Origin: Flaccisagitta enflata
Lineage: Eukaryota > Chaetognatha > Sagittoidea > Aphragmophora
Direction of reading: 5' to 3'
Length of the DNA stretch: 64,000 nucleotides
Assembly (NCBI GenBank): GCA_965153355.1
Contig: OZ231126.1
Span: 59,458,001 to 59,522,000, forward strand
Made by a program: the position numbers and the translations under genes. This document shows, piece after piece, positions 27,722 through 46,263 of the stretch; the first letter of the stretch is position 1, and each line of letters begins with the position of its first letter. The notes beneath the pieces were generated by a model. The model saw only the letters and a program-made list of their open reading frames with translations, had not been told where the DNA came from and did not search any database.

Positions 27722-28515
27722 CGCAGGCCTGAATATAATTGAGTTTTCCCCCCAAAGGGTCTGGAGATGGGGAAGGAAATCAAAGAGGGAAAAAAGAGAA
27801 AAAAAGAAAATTTGGGGAAAAAATATCTTTTGACAGTACCAAATCATAAAAACTAGTTAGTAAAACACAATTCAACACTATCTACGCCTTAACTACGCTG
27901 TTTTATAGCTTCATGGGGAAGAAAATCATAGTTCTTAAAATGCAACGCGTCACATCGCGGGGAAGAAAATCAAAAGCAGGGGGGGGGGGAATCAAAAGCA
28001 ACTCAATTATATACACCCCTGTTTAAAAACGTCAAAAAAGGAAATATTCAATTGAAAACAACATAAGGCAATGTACCTAGGCATAACGCACAATAGATAC
28101 AATACATACAATACATATTTTTTAGTTGTCCAGCTTTTCCATGCACAAGCAGGAAAACTATAATTGGATCATTTATCGTTCTAAGTATTCATCGTACACG
28201 ATTGACAACATCCAACCGCCCCACTCTTTCTCATAAATCAATAATAACTAGTACATTAATCATTATCATAATTTTACTGATTTTACAAACTGATTTTAGT
28301 ATTTCAGAGCACATTTGGGCCTTCGCAATTAAAGAGCGCTTTTTTTCCGACTTCGTCAATCTTCAACCCGTACAAAGAAATTAACAATGCATCATCTAAA
28401 TGTAACTATATCGTAATGTATTGCATGCAAATGATTCTGACGTGCGTTGTGAAAAAAAGTACAAATGTATACACTGCCAGGGCAAGAGGATGAGAGTCTG
28501 TAGTTGTGCATGCTT

Positions 28516-33697
<5,182 letters not shown>

Positions 33698-34000
33698 ATT
33701 TGAAATTTGTTTTCTGCCTTTTCTGCAATTGTTTAAGCGTCGTTATAAGTCGATCGTTTTAATTCTTGCACGGTTTATAAATACGGCGCTTTCCGGAAAT
33801 GTTGAGAAGAACTTGACGTTTGCTTGGGAGGACTGACTGATCAAATAAGGGTTTGTCAATAGTGTCAATAGCACCTCCCTCGATTTGGCCCTTTTCTCTT
33901 TCTCTTCGGACGGCAGAGTCCGTTTGATTAATCCGATTTATCCAAAGTGGCCAAATCTCTGGCAGTTGAGTTCCCCTTCAAGGAGAGAAAGCCCGTCATA

Positions 34001-34996
34001 CAGGGTGTTTCACGCGTTTTGAGGTTTAAAGAATCGACATAACTTTTCTCCTAGAACAGTTATTCCAATTCTGAAAAAAGGTCTGAATAGATCTTGAAGT
34101 GCAGTTTTTTTATGTCACCAATTTTTTGTATTTGTGCTTTTTACCTTGGGAGCTACGGGAGTTTTAAGTAAACAACATTATCCAGTTAACTAAACATAGT
34201 AAAGAAAAAAATGGACAACTTCTTTTACTAGTTTCTGGTCAACTATTGGCCTGAACTACAGAAAATCCATGACTGTTTAAAAGCTCTGCAAAAAATTTTC
34301 AAAACGCGACGTTGCTGGACATTGTAGCTTCATTCATTTAGAAATGGCAAAAGATTGAAGAAAAAAATCACAGATTGAAAAAAATGCTCATTTCAATTTT
34401 TTTCCATCGAGAAATTTTGCTCTTTCCGTTTTAGTTAATTACATAACTCAGGATTGTCCTAGCTACTCGATATCCATGAGCAAATTAAAGAGCTATGAAT
34501 TTTCTATAAAATGGAGCCAAGAACCAATTTCTAACTCAATTCGTTTAATTCCTATGTTACAATAAAGATAGCCCATGAAAATCAGGTGGAACTGACTTTC
34601 CAAATTTTTGACCACCTGTCTTCATTCTTCTGCCATTTCTAAACGGATAGAGATATGAAAACCAGCAAGGTCTCGTTAGAAAGATCTTTCGCAGAGCTTC
34701 AAAATGGTCATGGATTTTTCTATGTTTTTCTTATTGCTTGGATGTGAAACACTAACAAACAAGTAGTTTGCTTTTTTTTTTTTGCCATAGTTATAAGATT
34801 AAAGATGCAGGCTGGATATGGTCGTTTTTTTCAAACTTACATAGTGGGCATATTTAAAAGCGCAGGTATAAAAAATTGGTGACATAAAAAAACTGCACTT
34901 CAAGATCTACTCAGACCTATTTTCAGATTTGGATTAGCTTTTCTAGGAGAAAAGCTATATCGATTCTTTAAACCTCAAAACGCGTGAAACACCCTG
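34001..34996. mobile_element. 996-bp foldback element with TA duplication
   Basis: CAGGGTGTTTCACGCGTTTTGAGG-type ends are perfect inverted repeats at both termini and are flanked by TA (33999-34000, 34997-34998). Arms with imperfect pairing extend for several hundred bp, for example GGTGACATAAAAAAACTGCA near 34880 against TGCAGTTTTTTTATGTCACC near 34110. No ORF. TA duplication points to the Tc1/mariner group. Confidence 0.88.
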
Positions 34997-35111
34997 TAGA
35001 TACTTGCACGAGAGTTACAAGAAGAACTGATTGACGACCTGACCTGAAATCATAATCGATGACGCATTTTCTTGCGCCTCATTTTGTTACTTAAGCTTAT
35101 CACGAGGAATA

Positions 35112-35116
<5 letters not shown>

Positions 35117-35158
<42 letters not shown>

Positions 35159-35178
35159 AGAGAAAGAGAGAGAGAGAG
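35117..35178. repeat. (AG)n microsatellite
   Basis: About 60 bp of AG dinucleotides with three AAAG variants. Confidence 0.95.
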
Positions 35179-35350
35179 CCATGTGTTGGACAAATCGTGT
35201 AGTTCATAGCAAATTGTTTGGCATTAGTATCTGGTTGTCATGTTTGAAGGAAAACAAGTACTATAAGACCCACTTTCATATTACTCAACGTTTTGGTTAA
35301 GTGAGGCATATTGTTCTTGACATACAATCGTACAGTGGCAATCGTTTTCA

Positions 35351-35710
35351 GAGGCAGCGGCCTCCAAAAGCCGTTGTCCACTAGGAAACAAGGGTGAATT
35401 TCAATCCAGCTTTATTCAACACCGTGAGCCGAGAATAACCTTCTAAGGCCTTTAATCAGCCCTTCTGATCTTCCGACCTGAAAAAAAAGCCCTTCTTGCC
35501 GATAATTAGCTCAACCAAGCTTAAAACCAGTGCTCCCCGGCCTGTTAGTACATTGATGACTTATAATTAGTCGTCTCAAATCTGATCACCCGGAATCCCA
35601 AACGTTTAATCTGCCCTATCTCGCAAAAAAAAATCAGTCTTCTAAAATCAGTTCTCTCAAGGCTGAAATCAGCCCTCTCAGGATTTACATCACCCTGAAT
35701 TGGGTCTTCT
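35351..35710. mobile_element. Palindromic repeat family A, copy 5 (decayed)
   Basis: GGCAGCGGCCTCCAAAAGCC followed by a diverged ACAAGGGTGAATTTC marks the left end. Degenerate 'tcaaatcagccctctc' units follow. The right end is not evident here, although GCTGACCTTGTGCAATCCTTGGATGACT occurs in parts near 36033-36062. Confidence 0.6.
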
Positions 35711-36430
35711 TGGGGAGGTAAAGCGTAGGATTACATAACTACTGCGACTCCTTTCTCACCTTCCACAGTGATTTAGACAATTACCTGACATTTTGTTTGC
35801 GCCGAAGCAAAAGTCAGTAACTCTGATAGACTAGATACTTGGTAAGATACATTAAAGCCATTGAAATGTTCAAATACAGAAATCACTCAACGACCGGCTT
35901 TTTATATATAATTTTTCAAGACATGCACCAAAAACTCAGACCTTGGTCTCAAACTGATGTACTTAGACAATATACTCAATTCCTCTATCCATTTGAATGT
36001 TGCCATGACATTTTCATGTCTGACCGCTGAGGTGCTGACCTTGTGCAATCCTTGGATGACTGGTTTCATGCCGGATGGATGGAGGAAAGGGAGGTATTGA
36101 AACATTTCTCAACGGCGTTTGCTTGTTAATGGACATATATAACCAACTACTACAACCAAAAAGGGCTGACAGATGCTTTCAAATTTCGCGCTGTAGGGTG
36201 TTGAATATTTCATACTTGTCAGACAGCAGCTAGCTAATCAATTAAGTTAAACAACAAGTCGACTTTGGTATGAAAATTGCCTTAACTATTGTCAATCATC
36301 TCCTTCCATGTTGAAGGCTCGCATAGCTACCAAAAAATGATTCAATTACGAAAGATCAATCACAAGCATTTTTTCACGTGCACGCGACTCCATGACCCGC
36401 TCTGTCCGTCTGTCTGTCTGTCGGTCCCAT
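35711..36430. other. Unique sequence plus element fragments
   Basis: No gene seen. A family A outer end lies near 36033-36062, and a TCGC-type hairpin element fragment near 36375-36425 (GCACGCGACTCC followed by GTCTGTC units). Confidence 0.5.
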
Positions 36431-36439
36431 AATCATAAA

Positions 36440-36717
36440 TTCTTAAAAACAGTTAATCCCCTGGGGAAAAAACCCAAAATCCCCAGTGAAAAATAGCTAA
36501 GGTCTAAAATTTTCATGATACACATAAGAAAATTAGTTGCAACTGGGTATTTCCCAGGGATTTCCAGGGAATTCCCTGGGGGTTTCCCAGGGGTTTCCTC
36601 AAGATTAGACTTCGAAATCATTAAGCAATTCCAGATTCACTTTTGAAAAAAAAAACTGAATAAGGACTATAAAGGGTAAAAGTCCGGAGGACTAATTTCA
36701 CTACAGATTGCGCTGTG
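36440..36717. mobile_element. Second CACAGCG-type element, left end lost
   Basis: The right end ACTACAGATTGCGCTGTG matches the 18-bp end of the element at 22169-22538. The interior has the same CCCTGGGGAAA/GGGATTTCCAGGGAATTCCC content. No matching left terminus is seen. Confidence 0.75.
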
Positions 36718-36780
36718 TGTTTGAAAGCTAACATGTCACTAAAGAAAACTACCCTGTATCTGACACCACAGTACCGTGAT

Positions 36781-37392
36781 TACGCTGAGGAGAATACACT
36801 TTTTTTCATGCAGGGACCCAGAGGAGGGCCCAGATTTATTCATTTTGATGTAATAAATGTATTCTAAAAATTTCAGAACCATAGATGTTCCTGAACATTC
36901 ATCATATTGCACTTGAAAAATGGCTCATGCTTAAGGGGGCCAAAAATTCAAAATCATTTTTCCTCAAAACTGATGCCAGATTCAGATTCCTTGTAAAAGA
37001 TTATGTCAGATACTATGTTTTCTTTTTTCAAAATTTTGTTTTTAAGCTGAAAAAATGCAAAAAACCTCTAAAAAGACCTTGTTTTTTAAAAACCCTTATT
37101 TTTGGAGGTTTTTTGCATTTTTTCAGCTTAAAATCAAAATTTTGAAAAAAGAAAATATAGTATCTGACATAATTTTTTACAAGGAATCTGAATCTGGCGT
37201 CAGATTTGAGTAAAAATGATTTTGAAATTTTGGCCCCCTTAAGGATGAGCTATTTTTCAGGTGCAATATGATGAATGTTTGAGAACGGCTATGGTCCTGA
37301 AATTTTTAGAATACATAAGTTACATCAAAATAAAAAAATCTGGGCCCTCCTCTGGGTCCCTGCATGAAAAAAAGTGTATTCTCCTCAGCGTA
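36781..37392. mobile_element. 612-bp full-length foldback element, 8-bp duplication
   Basis: The element is a near-perfect palindrome with arms of about 300 bp centred near 37085. It begins TACGCTGAGGAGAATACACT and ends with its complement. ACCGTGAT flanks both sides (36773-36780, 37393-37400). No ORF. Long arms with an 8-bp duplication fit hAT or Mutator-like non-autonomous elements. Confidence 0.92.
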
Positions 37393-37422
37393 ACCGTGAT
37401 GTGTGTGTAAGTGGTTGTTTAC

Positions 37423-37447
37423 GCGTTTGTTTGTTTGTTTGTTTGTT

Positions 37448-37491
<44 letters not shown>

Positions 37492-37498
37492 TGTGTGT

Positions 37499-37535
<37 letters not shown>
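37423..37535. repeat. (TTTG)n - (TG)n microsatellite between two foldbacks
   Basis: A few TTTG units are followed by about 85 bp of TG with TATG variants. It separates the foldback ending at 37392 from the one starting at 37536. Confidence 0.97.
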
Positions 37536-37536
<1 letters not shown>

Positions 37537-38148
37537 CCCATTTTTCCCGAGACTTTTGTAGTTAGAAAACATATGACAGTGCCATATTGTTGCAAAGTCT
37601 ATCTGCTATCATAATGTAAAAAGAAAAAAACAATTTTCAAAATTCTTGGCTCGGGTTTCGAACGGTGAAATTTGCTTAAAGTATAGGAAATTGAAAATTT
37701 CAAAATGAAAATTTTAAAAATCTGATTGCAGATTCTTATTCTCCATGAAAAAGTATGTACACAAAGTATAATTCATTTTTTAAAATTTGTATGGGAACAT
37801 GACAAAAAATCCAATTTTTGTTGAAAAAAGCGAACAAAAGAACAATTACGCATTTTTCGTTACTTTTTTTTAATATTTGACAGGCTTCTTGTAAAAATAT
37901 CAAAAAAAGAAGAGCACTTTATATTCATACTTTTTCATGAAGAATCTGAATCTGCAATCAGATTTCAAAAATTTTCATTTTAAAATTTTCATTTTCTTAT
38001 ACAATTAGCAAATTTCACCGTTCAAAACCCGAGCCAAGAATTTTGAAAATTGTTTTTTTCTTTTTACAACATGATAGCAGATAAAGTTTGCAACAATATG
38101 GCACTGTCATATGTTTTCTAGCTTCAAAAGTCTCGGGAAAAAATGGGT
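37536..38148. mobile_element. 613-bp foldback element inserted in a GT tract
   Basis: ACCCATTTTTCCCGAGACTT starts it and the complement AAGTCTCGGGAAAAAATGGGT ends it. The arms pair over most of the length, centred near 37842, for example ATATGACAGTGCCATATTGT against ACAATATGGCACTGTCATAT. TG repeats lie on both sides, so a target duplication cannot be read. Confidence 0.88.

Positions 38149-38191
<43 letters not shown>
38149..38191. repeat. (TG)n microsatellite between foldbacks
   Basis: About 40 bp of TG units, probably one side of a TG tract split by an insertion. Confidence 0.95.
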
Positions 38192-38986
<795 letters not shown>

Positions 38987-39328
38987 GTATGTGTACAGCG
39001 TACAGTGGAGCACCGCTAGAGTGCAATCGCTAATAAGGAATGCTCGCCTATAATGCATAGAACTAGCTGTCCCATCAAAGACTTGGTAGTTATATCTACA
39101 TTGGCAATAAGGCATCATTGGCATCATTGTTTAGCATAATTTTGCTGAGTCCCTTGTCATGCGCTCTAGTGAAGTTCAACTGTATATGTGTGCGCATGCT
39201 CAAAGTTGCGCGCATTTTGTCACGTGCTCAACGAGGACGAATGGAAATATTCCAAATCGATAAGAGTATCAAAGTTACTCAGTTGGAAGACGAAAATGGA
39301 TACATTGCAAACACGAAAGAGAGGCGTG

Positions 39329-39329
<1 letters not shown>

Positions 39330-39412
<83 letters not shown>

Positions 39413-39474
39413 CGATGACGATGAGGATGATTATGACAATGATGATGATGATGATGATGAGGATGATTATGACA

Positions 39475-39529
<55 letters not shown>

Positions 39530-39597
39530 CAATGGCGATGAAGATGACGATGACGTTGATGATGATGATGATGATGATGATAATGACGATGACGATG

Positions 39598-39639
<42 letters not shown>

Positions 39640-39645
39640 ATGATT

Positions 39646-39721
<76 letters not shown>

Positions 39722-39828
39722 CGATGGCGATGAAGATGACGATGATGATGACGATGAGGATGATGATGATGATGATGATGATGATTATGATAATGACGAT
39801 GACGATGACGATGAGGATGATTATGACA

Positions 39829-39870
<42 letters not shown>

Positions 39871-39936
39871 GCGATGACGATGGCGATGATTGATGATGAT
39901 TGATAATGTGACGATAAGAGGTAGATTATAACAATG

Positions 39937-39968
<32 letters not shown>

Positions 39969-40216
39969 GATGATGTGTTCGATGGCGATGAAGATGACGA
40001 TGACAATGACGATGCGATATTATGATGACGATGACGATGACGGATGATGTGATGATGACGATGATGTGATGATGATGTGACAATGATGTGTGATGCGATG
40101 ACCAATGCATAAAGATGATGATGATAGTGGATGCTATGATGATGTATGATGATGATGATGATGATGATAGTGATGATGATAATGATGAGTGTGTGACGAT
40201 GTGATGTGATGATGAC

Positions 40217-40260
<44 letters not shown>

Positions 40261-40261
40261 C

Positions 40262-40317
<56 letters not shown>

Positions 40318-40343
40318 CGATGATGATGATGATAATGACGAAT

Positions 40344-40376
<33 letters not shown>

Positions 40377-40504
40377 CAATATTCTGTAATGATGATGTGA
40401 TGATCGATATGATGATGATAATGATGATAATGATGATGATGATGATGACATGATATTATGATGATGCGATGATAATGATGATGACAATGATGATGATAAT
40501 GACA

Positions 40505-40544
<40 letters not shown>

Positions 40545-40702
40545 CAATGACGATGATGATGGTTATGATGATATTGATGATGATGATGATGACGAAAATG
40601 ACAGTGATAATGACGATGACAATTGCGATATTAATGATGATATTGATAAAGATGATGATGGTGCATGGTGATGATGATGATGATGACGATGATGACAATG
40701 AC

Positions 40703-40767
<65 letters not shown>

Positions 40768-40842
40768 CGATGAAATGATGATGATTATGATGATGATGAT
40801 GATGACAACAATGATGATGATGATGATGATGATGAAGATGAA

Positions 40843-40932
<90 letters not shown>
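39330..40932. repeat. 1.6-kb (GAT)n array with variants
   Basis: A GAT trinucleotide array with blocks of GAC, AAT and TAT variants. Segments such as GATGACAATGGCGATGAAGA recur (near 39525 and 39720), showing local duplication of longer blocks. Poly-Met, poly-Asp and poly-His/Ser ORFs are artefacts. Confidence 0.98.
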
Positions 40933-41186
40933 ATACGGTCAGTGAGGACGCCTAGCACGCGGAGCCACACATAATCTGCGATGAAGTTGACGAAGAACAA
41001 CAAGAAAGAAAATCGAAGCGACGACATCGACGAAGTTGATACCACGTAAATTGCGAGGTCGATGCAATGGTATTGTTGACGCTGCTGCACAATTCCGAAA
41101 ATGGAAAAAAAAATTGTCTGACTCTTCTCGGAATATCATCGGTTCAAAAGCAAAAACAACAACAACAATAGAAACAAAATCAATAT

Positions 41187-41528
41187 GGTCAACGGTATCC
41201 ATGCCCTGTTAAATGGTTTGTCATTAAAGTTCAAGGGGGAGCAGGGCAGCGGCCCCTAAGGGAATGAAATCGACTACTTATTGGCGGTGTATCCTGTCTG
41301 GTTTTCATTTATTGGTCAATTTTCCATGAAATTCAAAAGGAAATTCATATTTTTTTATTTGTAAATTTTCCATGTTATTCAATGAGAAGTTTGCATTTTG
41401 TAAGTTTTCTATATTATTTAATGGGAATTTGACGCTTGAGAAGTTGCCGGGGGGGGGGGGCAGATGGAGGGACATAGGAAATTCACCCCTGTGTCCTTCA
41501 GGACATCGGCCCTTTGGGGCCGCTGCCC
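41187..41528. mobile_element. Palindromic repeat family A, copy 6
   Basis: The left end is GGTATCCATGCCCTGTT then GAGCAGGGCAGCGGCCCC; the right end is TTCAGGACATCGGCCCTTTG and GGGGCCGCTGCCC. The interior units (TTTTCCATGTTATTCAATG) match copy 4. Inverted copies of these units continue at 41570-41690. Confidence 0.8.
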
Positions 41529-41756
41529 AGAAACTGCGAAAATACCCTTTTACTAACTTGGAAAATTGACAAAAAATGAAAAAATATGAAAATAGTTGTC
41601 AGTGCCCATTGAATAACATGGAAAATTGATGTAAAAATTAAAAATGCAAAATTCCCATCAAAAAACATGGTAAATTGACAAAAAACAGGGTCATTACACC
41701 AACGTCCCGTACGTCATAACTTTCAGAAAAAACTGGGCACAAAGACGGACAGAAAA

Positions 41757-41868
41757 ACAAGGCCGGATTCACAGCACCAGTGTCGCGGATGGTTGAGTAG
41801 GGGCAGTGATGCAAAAACCGGATGGTCCGACACAGCAAGATTTAGAGTCGTGTTTCCGCGACTAAAAA
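41757..41868 (+). mobile_element. Hairpin-ended short element (TCGC type)
   Basis: AACAAGGCCGGATTCACAGC starts the copy. A 5' segment GTGTCGCGGAT lies near 41781, and the 3' hairpin AGTCG-TGTTTCC-GCGACT is followed by AAAAAC. TCCGCGAC in the hairpin is complementary to the 5' segment. Confidence 0.75.
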
Positions 41869-41897
41869 CAACTACCACAAATGAAACAACAGCGACC

Positions 41898-42062
41898 AAA
41901 TCAACAACAACAAAAACAAAAACAAAAACAAAAACAAAAACAAAAACAAAAACAAAAACAAAAACAAAAACAAAAACAAAAACAAAAACAAAAACAAAAA
42001 CAACAACAACAACAGTAACGACAATAACAACATCAATATAAACAAATTCAACAACGCACATT

Positions 42063-42138
<76 letters not shown>

Positions 42139-42175
42139 GCGACAACAACAACGACAACAACAACAACAACTTACG
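41898..42175. repeat. (AACAAA)n and (AAC)n arrays
   Basis: The hexanucleotide AACAAA runs to about 42000, and the trinucleotide AAC runs from 42063 to about 42170, separated by a short AAC-rich spacer. Confidence 0.97.
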
Positions 42176-42445
42176 ACAACCCGCTTCATCTTTTGAGTTA
42201 CTTTGTTATGACTTTCTCCGTTTCTCGCTAGCTGTCTCAAAGAGTTCAACTGTTTACGGAACCAATGAGTAGGAAAAAACTTGTAAACTTAGGCATGAAT
42301 TGGACACATTGAATGTAATCGGTAATACCATCGCTGCTAAATTTTTCAAGGATCACTGGCGTGGAAGTTCTCCCTTCCAGCCTTGCTCTCTTTCTTCAAT
42401 TGGACACAAATCTAGAATTTCACATACATTTATTGATAAAGCGCA

Positions 42446-45400
42446 ATGCCAATGGATTCAAATTCGGACACGGATTCGAGCGTCGGCGATGACTTTTTGT
42501 CCACTGTGGGCTCAATCAGAAGCGACATCCAAACCCAAGCGGACGATATCAGAAAAGACTTTGAAAATATCAAAACCGAACAAAAGGCTATCGAAGAAAA
42601 AAGACTCGCAGAATTTGAAGAGATGAAAAAGGCCGAGGAAGATAAGGCAGAGGAAATGAGACTGAAAAGAAAGGAGAAAAAAGAACGAAGAAGAAGAGTA
42701 GAAAGTGCCAGAGAACGAGGTGAGGAATTAACTAATCTTTTTCATTATTCCTCCACTGTACAGTCTATACATCTCAGATAACTTAAAATTCCATTTTTAG
42801 TTGCGGACACGCAACTCTATAAGAGGCTTTGTCCGCGTCCGTCCCTTGGTCCGTCAGTCCGTTGGTCCGCCCATGGTGAGCGAGTTGAAATGTGCGAAAA
42901 CGCATATTTCTGTTGCTGCAGTTGTGATTGTCTGTGTGTATGAGTGTGTGTGGGGTGGGCCAGGGTGTGGATGGGGGTTGTATGCCCCTGCCCACCCGTC
43001 CGCCAGGCCTCTTGATTGTTCTTTTCTGCCGACAAGCAAAAACTTTCCCCTGAACGCTGCCGACTTAACTTGAGAGTAGGGGTCACCGAATGATAAAGGG
43101 GTCTGCCTTTTTATAGTCTTTAATCCATATTCCACTTCAACAACGCGGTTAGTTAACTTGGGTCTGGCATCACCCATCAGCCCACAAATTCCTGCCAAGC
43201 CAGTGCTGACTCTCACTTCCTTTGAGGCCAACAGTATCAATAATACGGCGAACATAATGCCGAAGGATCACGTTTTATTTTTTCAATATTTATATAATCG
43301 CTATCCACTTTTTTGGTGGGTGGCTATATGAAACACATGACGATGTTGATTAGTTTTACATGCAATTAAGATTTTCCTTTTTTAATTCACACCATAAAGG
43401 ATTAAGTTTTTATCATATTTTTGAATCAAACTCATAGTCTTTCAACTCTACTAAGTTACACAAGGGCAGTCATCATAAAACTACTATATGCAAATGATAT
43501 CAATGCTGACTGCAATAACTATCCTTTCCATTTCGATCTTCTCCTTCTTTTTCTTTTTCTTTCTTTTTCTTTCTTCTTCTTCTTCTTCTTCTTCTTCTTC
43601 TTCTTCTTCTTCTTCTTCTTCTTCTTCTTCTTCTTCTTCATCTTCTCCTCCTTCTTTTTCCATCTTTGAGACCTGCCGACATTTCCCTTTCTCTGCCGAG
43701 AAGCGGCGCTGCTCGCTGCTCCAAAATCAAGAGGCCTGCCGTCCGCAACGATTTTGTGAACCCGCATCACTTGTTGGAATAGTAAATCTGTACTCAAATT
43801 TGTAACTTTACGCATGATATCGGTTACAACAGCGAACTCGGGAATGATCATTTACATGTACATCCTATTTCATTTACATGTACATCTTACAATTCGAAGA
43901 GTTGATCGACCGCGTGGAACTTTGGAGTACCTGGTCAGAGCCACCTACCGAGCCTCACGACTTCCACGGAGAATCCGACCAATTATTCTCTTGTCTCGAC
44001 AAAATGGAGCAAGGGAGCCGCCTCGAGGCAGCCAGACAAAAGTCCAAAATTAAACATCTAAACGAAGAAAAAATGAGAAATAAAAGACAACAACAACGCC
44101 AATTGGCAGACGGTTTGATAACCAGCTTCACGGAACAGATTCGAAGGTGAGGACAGCCGCGTGATGAATTCGTGTCGAAAACCGATAACAAGGCCTAGTC
44201 ATTAGTAACTGGACACACGCGCGGGCGTCCGATGATTGTCCATCGTTTTCGTTACCAACCGACAGATAGATGAACCAGCGGACAAATCATCCGACAGACG
44301 TCGTTTGACGCGCGTCAAAATTTATAAAGCTTACTTTTCAAAGGGCAAGTTTAATGTATTCCCTGTAATAGCTGTATTCCCACTGCCTTCGTCATCGTCA
44401 TCGTCATTCCCTAGCCAAAAAGTCAGGCACCGTACACTCTATCTCTTGATACTACATTGTTTGGACTCGTTTCTTTATTTTATCATTTTAGTTGCGGACA
44501 CGCAACTCTAAAAGAGGCTTTGTCCGTCCGTTGGTCCGTCGGTCCGTCCGTCAGCACGAGTCGAATAGTGGAAAAACGCGCATATCCGCCCCTGCCCACC
44601 CGTCCGCAACTGGTGGCCGTGTATCCGGCCTTGTTCTTATTTGAACACCTGTTACTCCAAGGAACGACGATGAATGGCACAAAGAGAAGGACAAGCGAAG
44701 GCGTCAAATTATGGAAAGACTGAAACACAAGAAAGAAGATGGAATGGCGTTTTGTAAAGTCAAGCATCAAATTCAGGACGAAGAAACTGGTAGTGGTAGG
44801 TCATTCTAGTTTTCTTCCTGATGTGTTTCTATTTTATTTTTTATTTTTTCTTTATCATTTTGTTTTGTTTCTTTTTTTCTATCTCAGTCACTGTTGCTAT
44901 TTCTTCAATACTTGTTGAAGTCAACCAAAATGCAAATGCCTGCATTATGAGATATGTCAGATTCATTATTCACATGTCAACAACCACCAAACTTAAATCA
45001 TCAATTACAGATGAAGAGCCTTTGGGGGTCGCGAGAGAAAAAACTTTTGTACAAGACAATCCCCATTCGGAGGTTTGCGTTTTGGACCTCGAATCAGAAA
45101 ACGGTAAGTTGAGGTCTGCTACTTGTGATTGTGGTTCAGCAGCGTGGCGCTCATCTCCGTCATCGTGATCATCGATTATGTCAACCATCAATGCATCAAC
45201 ATAACAACCTGGAAAAGTCTAGATATCACCATCATTGATCTTCACAATTTGAATTTTTTTTTTTTACATTTAAGTCATGATGTACAGGAACAAGAAATTT
45301 TGGTTTCACTGTACTTTTTGTTTGTGATTTAAATTTAGATTTAAAAAATATTATTGGGATTTCAGTTAAGTAATTTTGATATAATGCATAAAGTGTCTTA

Positions 45401-46090
45401 ACAATGTTTTTAAACCCAGAATACCCATTATAGTTTCATAACAATCAGAAATAAAAATTGAATGTTTGAATTTCTTGGAAAAATAGTGAACAAAATTGCT
45501 AAAGGTTGTTAGGTGAAATTATATCACAGCCACAGAACACACAATTTTGCATTTCTAAGAACATGGCCTTTTTCTTATATGTTTTTAAAAAGAGGCCATG
45601 TTTTTGGAAATGCAAATTTTCTTATTTCTAAGCAATGATATAATTTCACCTAACAGGAGTGAAATAACAAAGTATGATTTTCTATAAAAAATCTTCTTTT
45701 TTCGACCTTTTTTCAATATATTACTTACATCAAATCTGTATTTCAGTGATTATCTATGCAAAAAATTCACGTTCAATACTCAGAGAACGTTTTTTCAAAA
45801 AAAAAAATTATAGAAAAACAAAATTAAAAATTTCTAAAAAATTGTAATGACGCATGAAATTTCTTCTTCCCGTACACTGCGTCTTAATCATCTTTTTTTT
45901 CTTATTTCTTTTTGCGTTAAAGACTAAAGAGAAACAACAGAAGATATGGATTGGGACAAAATCATCAACGAACCCCTTCGAAATTGAATCGCGGAATGGT
46001 GTTCAAGTCAGACACCGACAGCAAGAATTTAAAATAATCCATGTCATAGCTTTCTTTTTATTTTTGTTCTTTGTATATTTGCAATATTGA
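42446..46090 (+). CDS. Five-exon gene: charged coiled-coil protein with C-terminal membrane anchor
   Basis: Exons 42446-42719, 43900-44146, 44662-44795, 45011-45103 and 45930-46090 join in phase to 909 nt (302 residues). Donors are CGAG|GTGAGG, AAG|GTGAGG, GTG|GTAGGT and ACG|GTAAGT; acceptors include ATTACAG and TACTCCAAG. The N-terminus (MPMDSNSDTDSSVGDDF) is acidic. Next is a long Lys/Glu/Arg-rich helical stretch likely to form a coiled coil, then a basic middle (KEKDKRRRQIMERLKHKK) and an acidic segment. It ends in about 16 hydrophobic residues, IIHVIAFFLFLFFVYL, with QY before the stop. With no signal peptide seen, this layout suggests a tail-anchored membrane protein facing the cytosol. 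I do not recognise the family. A second donor six bases upstream in exon 3 (ACTG|GTAGTG) is possible. The upstream extent is not resolved. Confidence 0.7.
42798..43012 (-). mobile_element. Hairpin-ended short element (TTGC type) in intron 1
   Basis: The hairpin AGTTGCG-GACA-CGCAACT lies at 42799-42816, followed by CTATAAGAGGCTTTGTCCGC and GGTCC units. GGCCAGGGTGTGGATGGGGG and CCCCTGCCCACCCGTCCGC mark the other half. A related fragment (GTCCGCAACGATTTTGTGAA) lies at about 43731. Confidence 0.8.
43553..43660. repeat. (TTC)n microsatellite
   Basis: TTTC-rich start followed by about 70 bp of pure TTC, in intron 1 of the five-exon gene. Confidence 0.97.
44487..44640 (-). mobile_element. Hairpin-ended short element (TTGC type) ending near an acceptor
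   Basis: The hairpin AGTTGCG-GACA-CGCAACT lies at 44490-44507, with GTCCGTTGGTCC units. In minus sense its 5' end is AACAAGGCCGGATACACGGC with AGTTGCGGACG, complementary to the hairpin. The element ends about 20 bp before the acceptor of exon 3. Confidence 0.85.
45509..45653. repeat. 145-bp palindrome in intron 4
   Basis: TTAGGTGAAATTATATCA and its complement bound a foldback whose centre pairs ACATGGCCT with AGGCCATGT. It is similar in style to the palindrome at 52519-52660 and is probably a tiny inverted-repeat element. Confidence 0.8.
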
Positions 46091-46193
46091 TGTAGATGTA
46101 TCTCTTCTACTTCCCACGAGCTGAATTTTCATGTATGTCTTCTCTACTCTCTAGTTATATATCATTACGAATAGCTAGTTGGTTGTGCCCTGT

Positions 46194-46199
46194 AATAAA
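46194..46199 (+). promoter_or_regulatory. Possible polyadenylation signal for five-exon gene
   Basis: AATAAA lies about 104 nt after the stop codon of the tail-anchored protein gene, within a plausible 3' UTR. Confidence 0.5.
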
Positions 46200-46263
46200 A
46201 AAACGATGGGGAACGCAGTCATTCATACTAAAATGGAAAAATTTCAAAAGTCGCATTTTTAGA

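Noticed and set aside
39118-40945. Poly-Met, poly-His and poly-Asp ORFs
   Set aside because: They are frames of the GAT array.
42854-43255. Minus-strand ORF starting MFAVLLILLAS, like a signal peptide
   Set aside because: It runs into a hairpin-ended transposon and lies antisense in an intron. One hydrophobic start is not enough, although a TATAAAAAGG stretch near 43100 is nearby.
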